DNA from: a virus
IMG/VR virus record: IMGVR_UViG_3300044644_000945
Span: 1 to 64,000 of that record
Length of the DNA: 64,000 nucleotides
Direction: 5' to 3' (one strand)
A program made the position numbers and the translations under genes. Under the pieces are notes generated by a model. The model was not told where the DNA came from, did not search any database, and saw only the letters and a program-made list of their open reading frames with translations. Each line of letters opens with the position of its first letter. The stretch's first letter is position 1. Shown piece by piece: positions 51,715 through 57,880 of this stretch.

Positions 51715-52008
51715 TTAACAACCATAATGAGGATGTTCATCAAATGTTGGTTCATGTTCTTCAGGTTCTTCTAATTTTTGAAAACCTATGCCACAAACCA
51801 TGTAGAAGTCTTCATCATCTTGAATGACATCACCTACACATGTTGAACGAACTTCATTCATTGCCCAATCTACATGGTCATTTTGAGCATATTCAAACGC
51901 TTTCTCTAATGATGAAGCATTTACAAAACCTGCATAAACTCTTGGTTGACATTCAACTTCTTCAAATTTGTTGATACCTGTTGAATGAAAAATGTGATAC
52001 TGTTTCAT
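51715..52008 (-). CDS. Hypothetical protein (97 aa), own promoter-like leader
   Basis: Starts MKQYHIFHSTGINKFEEVECQPRVYAGF. A segment NASSLEKAFEYAQNDHVDWAMNEVRSTCVGDVI resembles small phage proteins with the VRSTSVGDVI pattern. The C-terminus is acidic and His-rich (EEHEPTFDEHPHYGC). Soluble; function unknown. Confidence 0.75.
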   Translation of the reverse strand: MKQYHIFHSTGINKFEEVECQPRVYAGFVNASSLEKAFEYAQNDHVDWAMNEVRSTCVGDVIQDDEDFYMVCGIGFQKLEEPEEHEPTFDEHPHYGC

Positions 52009-52013
52009 GATAA

Positions 52014-52056
52014 TATTTGTTTAAAGTTATTTTTAATGGTGGTGTTGTGGTTGTTG
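52014..52056 (-). promoter_or_regulatory. Repeated leader/promoter element, copy 5
   Basis: Leftward: CAACCACAACACCACCATT then AAATAACTTTAAACAAATAT before ATG 52008. Confidence 0.6.
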
Positions 52057-52061
52057 TAATA

Positions 52062-52096
52062 ACAATAAAGCACACCTGAGGGTACAGTGTGCTTTA
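52062..52096 (-). terminator. Hairpin terminator of the gene-less unit
   Basis: Leftward: AAAGCACAC-TGTACCCTCAG-GTGTGCTTT followed by ATTGTTATT. Confidence 0.78.
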
Positions 52097-52400
52097 TGTT
52101 ATAATAAATGATAATGCTTTGCTAAAGCTCCTTTTTGGTATTACATGTCAAAGCAATAAGACAACACCTTTAGTTAGTTAAGTACAATGCTCTTCAGCTA
52201 CATGTTAAATAATACTACACACTACAAGCACAGTCTGGGGGGAGCGACTATGCCTATAGTATATAATATTCTGCATTGCATCTGTACACAATACAATGGA
52301 ACAATGAAGCAGATTATTTTCTACTAAGCTATATTACTTAGTGTACTAACTCTCACCTGAGAAAGTTGGCTTCATAACATAATAACATTCTATACAGAAA
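52062..52400 (-). ncRNA. Candidate small RNA transcribed from repeated element copy 6
   Basis: This unit has the same design as its neighbours (repeated motif upstream, hairpin terminator AAAGCACAC...GTGTGCTTT at 52067-52095 downstream) but no credible gene: the longest leftward frames are about 11-23 codons without an A-rich leader. A strong internal helix GCATAGTC/GACTGTGC (about 52227-52254) surrounds a C-tract, and GCTTT-AGC-AAAGC lies near the 3' end. Confidence 0.45.
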
Positions 52401-52490
52401 CTTTTCCCAAAGTTATTCTATATTTTATATTATCATGCTGTATCAAGTGGGGGTATGGTGGTGCTTGTCTTTTGGCGTGGGGTGGTTTTG
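52401..52490 (-). promoter_or_regulatory. Repeated leader/promoter element, copy 6 (gene-less unit)
   Basis: Leftward: two C-rich blocks (ACCACCCCACGCC and ACCACCATACCCCCAC), then about 25 AT-rich bases and AGAATAACTTTGGGAAAAG. The core is diverged at TTTGGG and the spacing is longer than in the other copies. Confidence 0.45.
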
Positions 52491-52557
52491 GTATACAGTA
52501 CTCACTTTCTCTTCCTCAGAAGTCCTGAAAAATACCAAAAATTTTTTTTGAAACACC

Positions 52558-52592
52558 AAGTAAAAAAACCCCAGCAGCACTGCCAGGGTTTC
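52558..52592 (-). terminator. Strong hairpin terminator of the thioredoxin operon
   Basis: Leftward: AAACCCTGGCAG-TG-CTGCTGGGGTTT, a long stem with two wobbles, followed by TTTT. It ends the transcript carrying the thioredoxin gene, the 69-aa gene and the tRNA-like element. Confidence 0.88.
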
Positions 52593-52685
52593 AAAGTCAC
52601 TGAGAGATTCAAACTCTCATCCATCAACTTTAGTTGACATGTTTATCTACTGTGGTATTTATTCCCACTTACACCAAATGACTTT
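52593..52685 (-). ncRNA. tRNA-like cloverleaf element
   Basis: Leftward strand: a closing helix AAAGTCATT/AGTGACTTT (9 bp with one wobble), a GTGG/CCAC arm with 9-base loop, a TCAAC-TAAA-GTTGA arm and a GAGAG-TTTGAAT-CTCTC arm adjoining the closing helix, like a T arm. The T-loop has T instead of C at position 56 and no proper 7-base anticodon loop is present, so it is not an ordinary tRNA. It starts at the stop codon of the 69-aa gene and is followed by a terminator. Confidence 0.45.
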
Positions 52686-52893
52686 AGTTATTCATTGTTA
52701 GCATTATGTCTTTCTCTTCTGTTATTTCACATTCATAGTGCCAGCTTGCATCGCCATCTATGGTAAGTTTTATAAGCATCCCACCATCAGCTGTACCTTG
52801 TACTCCTATGACTTGTCTTGGATCTTGATTTATATCTGTTTTAACATAGACTACTTGCCCATAGTTAAACTTGCATCTTACTAATATTCCCAT
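52684..52893 (-). CDS. Small beta-rich protein (69 aa)
   Basis: Starts MGILVRCKFNYGQVVYVKTDINQDPRQV and looks like a small SH3-like barrel (YGQVVYVKTD...GMLIKLTIDG), a fold common in phage proteins of unknown role. The ATG overlaps the thioredoxin stop by one base. Confidence 0.7.
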   Translation of the reverse strand: MGILVRCKFNYGQVVYVKTDINQDPRQVIGVQGTADGGMLIKLTIDGDASWHYECEITEEKDIMLTMNN

Positions 52894-53198
52894 TATTCTT
52901 CTGTATCAGGTTTTACAATTTCTGCTGTAACTTCTATGTTGTCTACATCTTTTTCATCACTGATCTCATTTAGTATAAGGTTGTACTCATAGTTTGTTAT
53001 AAGACCTGTAGTTCTATGAACTTCAACCCCATCTTTTAAAAAGACAAGAACAGGAATTGTTCTTACTCTATACTTAACAGCTGTTTCATGATCTTTGTCT
53101 ACATTGATCTCTATTAATTTTTCACCTTCTAATCTTTGAGAAAGTGCTCTACATGGTCCACACCAATCAGCGTAGAATTTTAAAACTTCTATTTTCAT
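52893..53198 (-). CDS. Thioredoxin-like protein
   Basis: A 101-aa protein with the redox site WCGPC at residues 12-16 (FYADWCGPC), the cis-Pro loop TIPVLVFLKDG (about 48-58), and an acidic C-terminal extension (DTEE). It could reduce disulfides, support nucleotide reduction or be a polymerase processivity factor as in T7. The ATG overlaps the TGA of the -1-frame extension described separately. Confidence 0.92.
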   Translation of the reverse strand: MKIEVLKFYADWCGPCRALSQRLEGEKLIEINVDKDHETAVKYRVRTIPVLVFLKDGVEVHRTTGLITNYEYNLILNEISDEKDVDNIEVTAEIVKPDTEE

Positions 53199-53362
53199 AA
53201 TGTTGTATTTAATGCTTGTGTTAATGTATAAGTGTTTGATGTAGTTGTGCCACCATAAAGTCTGTCATCTATAGTACTACCTGAACTGCTGTGCCCAAAA
53301 ATACTTCCTTTATTACGAGTAGTAGGATACTTACTTGTATTGGACAACAAAGGAAGATTTAA
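53195..53362 (-). CDS. Open -1-frame extension of the 66-aa gene (possible frameshift product)
   Basis: This frame has no ATG. It opens next to the stop of the 66-aa gene and runs 55 codons to a TGA overlapping the thioredoxin ATG. The product (LNLPLLSNTSKYPTT...TLTQALNTTL) is Ser/Thr/Gly-rich. At 53362-53368 the leftward strand reads A AAT TTT just before the in-frame TAA, a -1 slippery pattern. Reading TTA next gives the extension exactly. An independent TTG start at 53350 is the alternative. Confidence 0.5.
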   Translation of the reverse strand, partial: LNLPLLSNTSKYPTTRNKGSIFGHSSSGSTIDDRLYGGTTTSNTYTLTQALNTTL

Positions 53363-53559
53363 AAATTTCTTACTACAATTTCTATGTTATCTGGATTCTC
53401 AGCGTGTGCATCAGGAATGTCTCTTGTGATTTTAAAGATTAGATCTTTCTCAGATTTAGCTAATGCTGTTGATACAGGGATGATTAGTTTACTATCCTCA
53501 TACTTACCTTCTTTGTCATATGTGTGTAGCAACACAGCATATTGAAATAACTTCTTCAT
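53359..53559 (-). CDS. Small conserved-looking protein (66 aa)
   Basis: Starts MKKLFQYAVLLHTYDKEGKYED, then SKLIIPVSTALAKSEKDLIFKITRDIP and ends NIEIVVRNF. The LLHxYDKxGKYEDSKLI pattern is one I associate with small proteins in crAss-like and related phages; function unknown. It heads the leftward block and is preceded by a promoter-like TATATTTG. Confidence 0.75.
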   Translation of the reverse strand: MKKLFQYAVLLHTYDKEGKYEDSKLIIPVSTALAKSEKDLIFKITRDIPDAHAENPDNIEIVVRNF

Positions 53560-53585
53560 GTGTTTTTTGTTTTAAAATTATTTTA

Positions 53586-53616
53586 CAAATATATAATAAA
53601 TTTGTAAAAGTTAAAC
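53586..53616 (-). promoter_or_regulatory. Leftward promoter, Bacteroidota type
   Basis: Leftward: GTTT, 19 bases, TATATTTG (53586-53593), about 30 bases before ATG 53559. The upstream box is imperfect. Confidence 0.55.
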
Positions 53617-53633
53617 TTTTCTTTATATATTTG
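53601..53633 (+). promoter_or_regulatory. Rightward promoter, Bacteroidota type
   Basis: TTTG (53601-53604), 21-base spacer, TATATTTG (53626-53633), 27 bases before ATG 53661. It overlaps the divergent leftward promoter. Confidence 0.78.
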
Positions 53634-53660
53634 TAGTGTTAATTTAAATAAACAAAAAAC

Positions 53661-54065
53661 ATGAGCACACAAACAGAAGAAAAAAAGACACCTACTAAAG
53701 CAGAGGTGTTAAATTTTTACAAAGAACAAATTGAAGTTGCAAAACTTAGAAGAGATCTTGCAGAGATTGTATGTATAACTGCTGAGTTTGATGCAAGAAG
53801 AGTTGAAGCTATTGCTAAGCAAGCACACTTTTCTAGACCAGCACAACAACAACCACCACAACAAGAAGGTATGCCAGAGGGAGTGATTCCTCATACTGTA
53901 ACACAAGAGGACTTGGATGCAAATCCTGAGTTAGCAGAACAAGGCATTAAGGTGGGTGATGTAGTTGGTATTTCAGAAAGACCACAACCTGAAGAACAAA
54001 TGATGTCTGAAATTGATCCAGCTGCAGAAGATGAAGCTCCAGTAAGAAAACTAAAAAAAGACTAA
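53661..54065 (+). CDS. Acidic Pro/Gln-rich hypothetical protein (134 aa)
   Basis: The N-terminus MSTQTEEKKTPTKAEVLNFY is followed by a helical segment (EIVCITAEFDARRVEAIAKQ), then a Pro/Gln linker (RPAQQQPPQQEG) and an acidic, disordered tail. First gene of the rightward block with its own promoter. May be a scaffold or structural adaptor; family unknown. Confidence 0.78.
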   Translation: MSTQTEEKKTPTKAEVLNFYKEQIEVAKLRRDLAEIVCITAEFDARRVEAIAKQAHFSRPAQQQPPQQEGMPEGVIPHTVTQEDLDANPELAEQGIKVGDVVGISERPQPEEQMMSEIDPAAEDEAPVRKLKKD

Positions 54066-54359
54066 ATGCAACCATTTGAAGAATTAACAGGAAGAAGAGT
54101 ATTACTTACTAAACCTGTAAGAAAAGAAAGTTCTATTGAATTATCTGATGAGACTAAAGCTGCTCTAGATGCTGAAGCTATGAAAGATTGGACTGCATTA
54201 GAAGTGTATGCAATAGGAACAGATGTTACTAAACCTAATTTAGTACCAGGTAAAAAAGTATATGTTCCTACATATAGTTTACAATCATCAGAAATTCTTG
54301 AAGTTGAAGGAGCTTTAAGAATGATGATAAATGAAGGTGATGTAGCAATCATCTGGTAA
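54066..54359 (+). CDS. GroES-like co-chaperonin-fold protein (97 aa)
   Basis: Starts MQPFEELTGRRVLLTKPVRKES. The arrangement RRVLLTKP...LEVYAIGTDV...LVPGKKVYVPTY...EGALRMMINEGDVAIIW follows the GroES barrel (V-L-x-x-P, AVG, GD/K-V, E-x-x-I). Mobile-loop region is shortened. It could replace host GroES in folding the phage capsid, as T4 gp31 does. The ATG directly follows the upstream stop. Confidence 0.7.
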   Translation: MQPFEELTGRRVLLTKPVRKESSIELSDETKAALDAEAMKDWTALEVYAIGTDVTKPNLVPGKKVYVPTYSLQSSEILEVEGALRMMINEGDVAIIW

Positions 54360-54470
54360 TAATCCATGCTATAAAAAACAAGTGAAATCCTGTCGCTACT
54401 GGGGTGTCCCCAAGTAGTTCTGAGTCACAAGGGCGTTTAGGTACAGGTGCATATAGCTAAAAACAACAAC
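54360..54470 (+). other. Structured leader before phoH
   Basis: No gene in 110 bases. CCTGT-CGC (about 54391-54398) pairs with GCG...ACAGG (about 54433-54447), enclosing CTAC-T-GGGG-TGT-CCCC-AA-GTAG. The element is clearly more GC-rich than its surroundings and ends about 25 bases before the PhoH ATG. Possible leader RNA, riboswitch-like element or small RNA. Confidence 0.45.
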
Positions 54471-55121
54471 ATGCAAGAACCAAATAGAACAAGAAAGAAT
54501 GACATTAAATATAATGTTACTCTCAACGAAGAACAAAAGCTTGCCAAACAATTAATACTAGATAATCAGATTACTATTATAACAGGTAGAGCTGGTTCAG
54601 GAAAAAGTTTAGTAGGTGTTGTTACTGCATTAGATTTTTTAAATAAGAAACAAATCAGTAAGATACTTGTAACAAGAAGTGCAATTGAGGTTGGTAAATC
54701 TTTAGGGTTCTTGCCAGGATCATTAGATGAAAAGTTCAATCCTTACATGGAAGCTCTAATAGAAAATGCATACAAGTGTATGGATAAATCTAAGGTTGAT
54801 ATGTTTGTAAAGGATGATAAAATTTCAGCTACTCCTGTACAGTTTATTAGAGGTAAAACTATAGATGATGTACTTATTGTAGAAGAAGCACAAAACTTAA
54901 CCAAAGCTGAGATGCTTGCTTTATTAACAAGACTAGGTAAAACTGGTAAGATTATTATCAATGGTGATAATGAACAAAAAGATATTAGAGATGAGTACAA
55001 TGGCTTATCATATGTTATTGAACTCTCTAAAAAGATTAAAGAAATACAATGGATTAAGCTTAAAGAAAATCATAGATCTGACTTAGTAGGTAAGATACTT
55101 GATTATGAGTATTCAAAATAA
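54471..55121 (+). CDS. phoH: PhoH-like P-loop ATPase
   Basis: The ATG at 54471 (MQEPNRTRKND) is preferred over a GTG at 54447, which lies in the structured leader. 216 aa, close to the PhoH core. Walker A is IITGRAGSGKSLVG (about 37-50), LVTRSAIEVGKSLGFLPGSL follows, and Walker B is DDVLIVEEAQN (about 133-143). MINGDxEQ-type motif INGDNEQKDIRD is present. PhoH proteins are widespread in phages; suggested roles are in RNA or nucleotide metabolism. Confidence 0.92.
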   Translation: MQEPNRTRKNDIKYNVTLNEEQKLAKQLILDNQITIITGRAGSGKSLVGVVTALDFLNKKQISKILVTRSAIEVGKSLGFLPGSLDEKFNPYMEALIENAYKCMDKSKVDMFVKDDKISATPVQFIRGKTIDDVLIVEEAQNLTKAEMLALLTRLGKTGKIIINGDNEQKDIRDEYNGLSYVIELSKKIKEIQWIKLKENHRSDLVGKILDYEYSK

Positions 55122-55298
55122 AAAGACCTCTGCTGGTGCACCAGTAAGTATCGAAGACAGGAATTACAGATCATAATGTCAAACATAATGATGTTGGCGT
55201 GGAGGTCCTCTAAATCGTAGGTTAGCACAGTTGTAACTCTGGGGGTATTCAAAAGTTACTGAAGGCTTAGTCAGTTGTGCCATAAACAACTGTTTTAT
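55122..55298 (+). other. Non-coding spacer with stem-loops before tRNA-Met
   Basis: No credible gene. GACCTC (55126-55131) pairs with GAGGTC around 55201-55206 and encloses the palindrome CTGGTGCACCAG. Further on GCACAGTTG / CAGTTGTGC pair over 9 bp (two wobbles) and enclose GTAAC/GTTAC. Could be leader, processing sites or small RNA. Confidence 0.4.
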
Positions 55299-55369
55299 AG
55301 TGTGGTAGAGTAATGGTAACTTGCTGGACTCATATTCCAGAGCTGAGGGTTCGACTCCCTCCCACGCAA
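55299..55369 (+). tRNA. tRNA-Met (CAT anticodon), initiator-like features
   Basis: A full cloverleaf is visible: acceptor AGTGTGG/CCACGCA with an A:A mismatch at 1:72; D arm GAGT/ACTT with GG in the loop; anticodon arm CTGGA-CTCATAT-TCCAG (anticodon CAT); T arm GAGGG-TTCGACT-CCCTC; discriminator A. CCA is not encoded. The 1:72 mismatch and A11:U24 pair are hallmarks of initiator tRNA, though the anticodon stem has GGA/TCC, not GGG/CCC. tRNA-Ile(CAT) is another possibility. Confidence 0.9.
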
Positions 55370-55383
55370 CTAAAGATAAAAGT

Positions 55384-55578
55384 ATGATGTTACAATTAGA
55401 ACCAATGATACCTATTAAAAGAGTATCTGACAACATGGAAGGTTATGCTTTTTTAGTTATTGATTATAGCCAAGAGCATGACTTGTTGTTTACATGTGCA
55501 ATGGATGATGGTGAGATTTGGACATTGAATAATAAAGAAATAAGATTTTGCAAAAACATATCATTAGATAGAAAATAA
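55384..55578 (+). CDS. Small protein between tRNA and tmRNA (64 aa)
   Basis: The ATG at 55384 (MMLQLEPMIPIKRVSDNMEG) is chosen because the longer frame from 55321 overlaps the tRNA. The product is beta-rich (YAFLVIDYSQEHDLLFTCAMDDGEIWTLNN), possibly a small barrel. Family unknown. Confidence 0.68.
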   Translation: MMLQLEPMIPIKRVSDNMEGYAFLVIDYSQEHDLLFTCAMDDGEIWTLNNKEIRFCKNISLDRK

Positions 55579-55583
55579 ATACT

Positions 55584-55902
55584 GGGGGTGACTGGTTTTG
55601 ACAGGTCATTAGTAGGTAGTACAATCAGCCAGAGAGATAACTGTAAACTAAGGTGAATTTAATAAATGGCAAAAACACAATCAGTGTAGTATCTCTAGGA
55701 GACAACGCACAAGTAGAAGCTAACATGAACAAAGTATTCTCTTTATTAGGAGAAGAAGTTGCTGTAGCAGCCTAGATTAAAAAGATTTCTCTGTTAGATT
55801 AAACAGAGTGGTGGATTGCTCAAGCCAAGCTTGACCCTATAAGCTGTATAAATTGTATTATTGATCATGGTTTGGACAGGGGTTCGACTCCCCTCACCTC
55901 CA
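55584..55902 (+). ncRNA. ssrA: tmRNA
   Basis: The 5' end GGGGGTGACTGGTTTTGACAGG-like stretch and 3' end with T arm AGGGG-TTCGACT-CCCCT are diagnostic. The acceptor GGGGGTG (55584-55590) pairs fully with CACCTCC (55895-55901), one wobble. The tag frame fits a start at GGC (55668, GKNT..., compare GENN in Bacteroidota tags) and ends ...VAVAA-TAG at 55773-55775, so the tag would be 35 residues. It would release stalled ribosomes and mark proteins for degradation. Start of the tag frame is inferred. Confidence 0.9.
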
Positions 55903-55968
55903 CAAAATGTACAGTATTCTGTACAAAATTGCACATTATGTGTGAAATAACCAACATTGAGAGAAGAA

Positions 55969-56364
55969 ATGGAAGTAAAAAAAGTAAATAAAAAACTAAG
56001 ATTATCTACACAAGACATAGTGAGATATCAACTTATAACAGAAGTATCATTCTTTAGAAAAGAATATTTGATACCTTCTGATTTAGAGATACTTACACTA
56101 CTTGTAATGTGGGGACCTATTGACTTAGGAGGATTTTGTGCATCTGCTGCTAGAGTTATATATCCAGAATCTTTACCAGAAGAGTTATCTACACGCGCGC
56201 AGAACATTAGAAACAGAATTGTTAAGCTTGAAAAAAGAAAGATAATTGTAAAATCAAAAACAGGTAGAAAAGTAATTGTACTTAATCCTGATATTGATAT
56301 ACAATCTAAAGGTAATATATTGTTAGACTATAATTATTTAGCAGTTGAATCCAATAAAGCGTAA
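55969..56364 (+). CDS. Hypothetical protein, possible winged-helix (131 aa)
   Basis: The ATG at 55969 (MEVKKVNKKLRLSTQDIVRY) is preferred over an upstream TTG. Helices LIPSDLEILTLLVMWGPIDLGGFC and QNIRNRIVKLEKRKIIVKSKTGRKVIVLN resemble a winged-helix DNA-binding domain (recognition helix then wing). It precedes the IHF-like gene, so a role in DNA organisation or transcription is plausible. Confidence 0.75.
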   Translation: MEVKKVNKKLRLSTQDIVRYQLITEVSFFRKEYLIPSDLEILTLLVMWGPIDLGGFCASAARVIYPESLPEELSTRAQNIRNRIVKLEKRKIIVKSKTGRKVIVLNPDIDIQSKGNILLDYNYLAVESNKA

Positions 56365-56737
56365 AAGCATAGTAGAAATGACTGCAAAAGATTTAGATTT
56401 TGCAGTGGATATGGTAGATGATATTGTATCACATTATTATCTAACACTACAAAGAAAGTTATCTAGTGCAGATCATCCATATATTGCAGTTCCCAGATTG
56501 GGAACTTTTGTAGTTAAAAAGAAATCTTTAGTAGACATGATAACAAAGCATCAAAACTTTGTAAACAAGATTGAAAAAGATGAGCATATAACAGTGCATA
56601 CATATGAGTTAATCATAAAGAAACGCGCTGAAATACAAAGACTTACAAAACTACAAGAAAGAATGCAACAAGAACAAGAAAGAAGAGAAGAAGTTAAACT
56701 TAAAAAACAAATATACAAAGATGGAAAATCTAATTAA
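56345..56737 (+). CDS. IHF/HU-like DNA-binding protein
   Basis: The TTG at 56345 gives NPIKRKSIVEMTAKDLDFAVDMVDDIVSHYY, the two N-terminal helices of the HU/IHF fold, followed by IAVPRLGTFVVKKKS, equivalent to the beta arm start. An ATG at 56378 would cut the first helix. The C-terminus is a long charged helix (QERMQQEQERREEVKLKKQ), unlike bacterial IHF. IHF-like proteins are typical of crAss-like genomes and likely bend DNA in packaging or replication. Overlaps upstream gene by 20 bases. Confidence 0.75.
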   Translation: MNPIKRKSIVEMTAKDLDFAVDMVDDIVSHYYLTLQRKLSSADHPYIAVPRLGTFVVKKKSLVDMITKHQNFVNKIEKDEHITVHTYELIIKKRAEIQRLTKLQERMQQEQERREEVKLKKQIYKDGKSN

Positions 56738-57032
56738 AATTTGGAAATCACGCAATCAAATTGCAGAAGGTGTAAAGAATAATATCTTTAAAACTAAACA
56801 TGTAGAAGACATTGCATTTTTTAGAAATGAAATATGTAGGTCTTGTGAGTTTATAGACACAAAAGGTTCTAAGTGTGCAGTACCTGGTACACAACCATGT
56901 TGTGGAGAGTGTGGATGTTCTTTAAAATTAAAGACTAGATCTTTATCTTCTGATTGTCCAAGAGGTTTTTGGAAAGCAGAACTTACTGAAGAAGAAGAAG
57001 CTATTGTAAATCAGCAACTAAAAATTAACTAA
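56721..57032 (+). CDS. Zinc-binding hypothetical protein (103 aa)
   Basis: Starts MENLIKIWKSRNQIAEGVKN. The Cys cluster EICRSCEF...KCAV...PCCGECGCSLKLK...DCPRGFW gives two probable zinc sites, similar to small DUF-type zinc proteins in phages. Soluble, C-terminus helical. It lies in the packaging-side block; function unknown. Confidence 0.75.
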   Translation: MENLIKIWKSRNQIAEGVKNNIFKTKHVEDIAFFRNEICRSCEFIDTKGSKCAVPGTQPCCGECGCSLKLKTRSLSSDCPRGFWKAELTEEEEAIVNQQLKIN

Positions 57033-57034
57033 TC

Positions 57035-57880
57035 ATGGCAATAGTATTTGAAGCACAAACACATTCTTATATATCAGTAGATCCACAAGATAAAACTAAA
57101 TGGGTGTCAGTAACAACATTACTTGGTGCTTTGAAACAACCATTTGATTCTGAAGCAATTGCACTTAAATGTTCTCAAAATCAAAAGAAAACAAATAAGT
57201 GGCGTGGTATGTCACCAGCAATGATTCAAGCTACTTGGAAAAAAGAATCAGAAAGAGCATGTACATTAGGTAACTGGTATCATGATCAAAGAGAACAAGA
57301 CATTGTAGGTTGCAATACTATTGTAAGACATGAGGTAGAACTCCCAGTTATCAAACCTCTTTTAGATGGTACAGGAAAAAAGTTAGCTCCTTTACAGAAG
57401 TTAATCAATGGTATATACCCTGAGCATATGGTGTATCTAAAGTCTGCAGGTATATGTGGACAATCTGACTTAGTTGAGGTTGTAAATGATACTGTGCATA
57501 TAACTGATTATAAGACTAATAAAAAGATTGACAAAACTTCTTTTGTTAATTGGGAAGGTGTTTCTAAAAAAATGTTAGGTCCTGTAGCACACTTAGATGA
57601 CTGTAATTTAAATCATTATAATCTACAGTTAAGTATTTATATGTATATTATACTGAAGCATAATCCTAATTTAAAAGCAGGTAAGCTTATTATTCATCAT
57701 ATTACTTTTGAAGAGGAAGAACAAACAGATGAGTTTGGTTATCCAATAACAAAGTTATCTGATCAAGGTGAGCCAATAATCAGAGATATAGAAATATATG
57801 AACTGCCATATCTTAAAAGTGAAGTTATTGCATTGCTTAAATGGTATGAGAATAATAAAGACAAAGTAAAAAAGAAATAA
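57035..57880 (+). CDS. PD-(D/E)XK nuclease (RecB-like)
   Basis: A 281-aa protein. YISVDPQDKTKWVSVTTLLGALKQPFD resembles the start of RecB-like phage nucleases. A GNWYHDQRE region (about residue 85) supplies the H/E motif. The catalytic core is CGQSDLVEVVNDTVHITDYKTNKK (about 142-165), with D and D-x-K, followed by NHYNLQLSIYMYIL (QxxxY motif). Likely trims DNA in repair or packaging. It is near TerL and the IHF-like gene, as in crAss-like phages. Confidence 0.85.
   Translation: MAIVFEAQTHSYISVDPQDKTKWVSVTTLLGALKQPFDSEAIALKCSQNQKKTNKWRGMSPAMIQATWKKESERACTLGNWYHDQREQDIVGCNTIVRHEVELPVIKPLLDGTGKKLAPLQKLINGIYPEHMVYLKSAGICGQSDLVEVVNDTVHITDYKTNKKIDKTSFVNWEGVSKKMLGPVAHLDDCNLNHYNLQLSIYMYIILKHNPNLKAGKLIIHHITFEEEEQTDEFGYPITKLSDQGEPIIRDIEIYELPYLKSEVIALLKWYENNKDKVKKK

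Noticed and set aside
52593-52685. Ordinary tRNA on the leftward strand
   Set aside because: No 7-base anticodon loop with T33 can be formed and C56 is missing in the T-loop, so only 'tRNA-like' is claimed.
55794-56018. Leftward 74-aa open frame
   Set aside because: It lies across the 3' half of the tmRNA and the start of the next rightward gene; it is a shadow.
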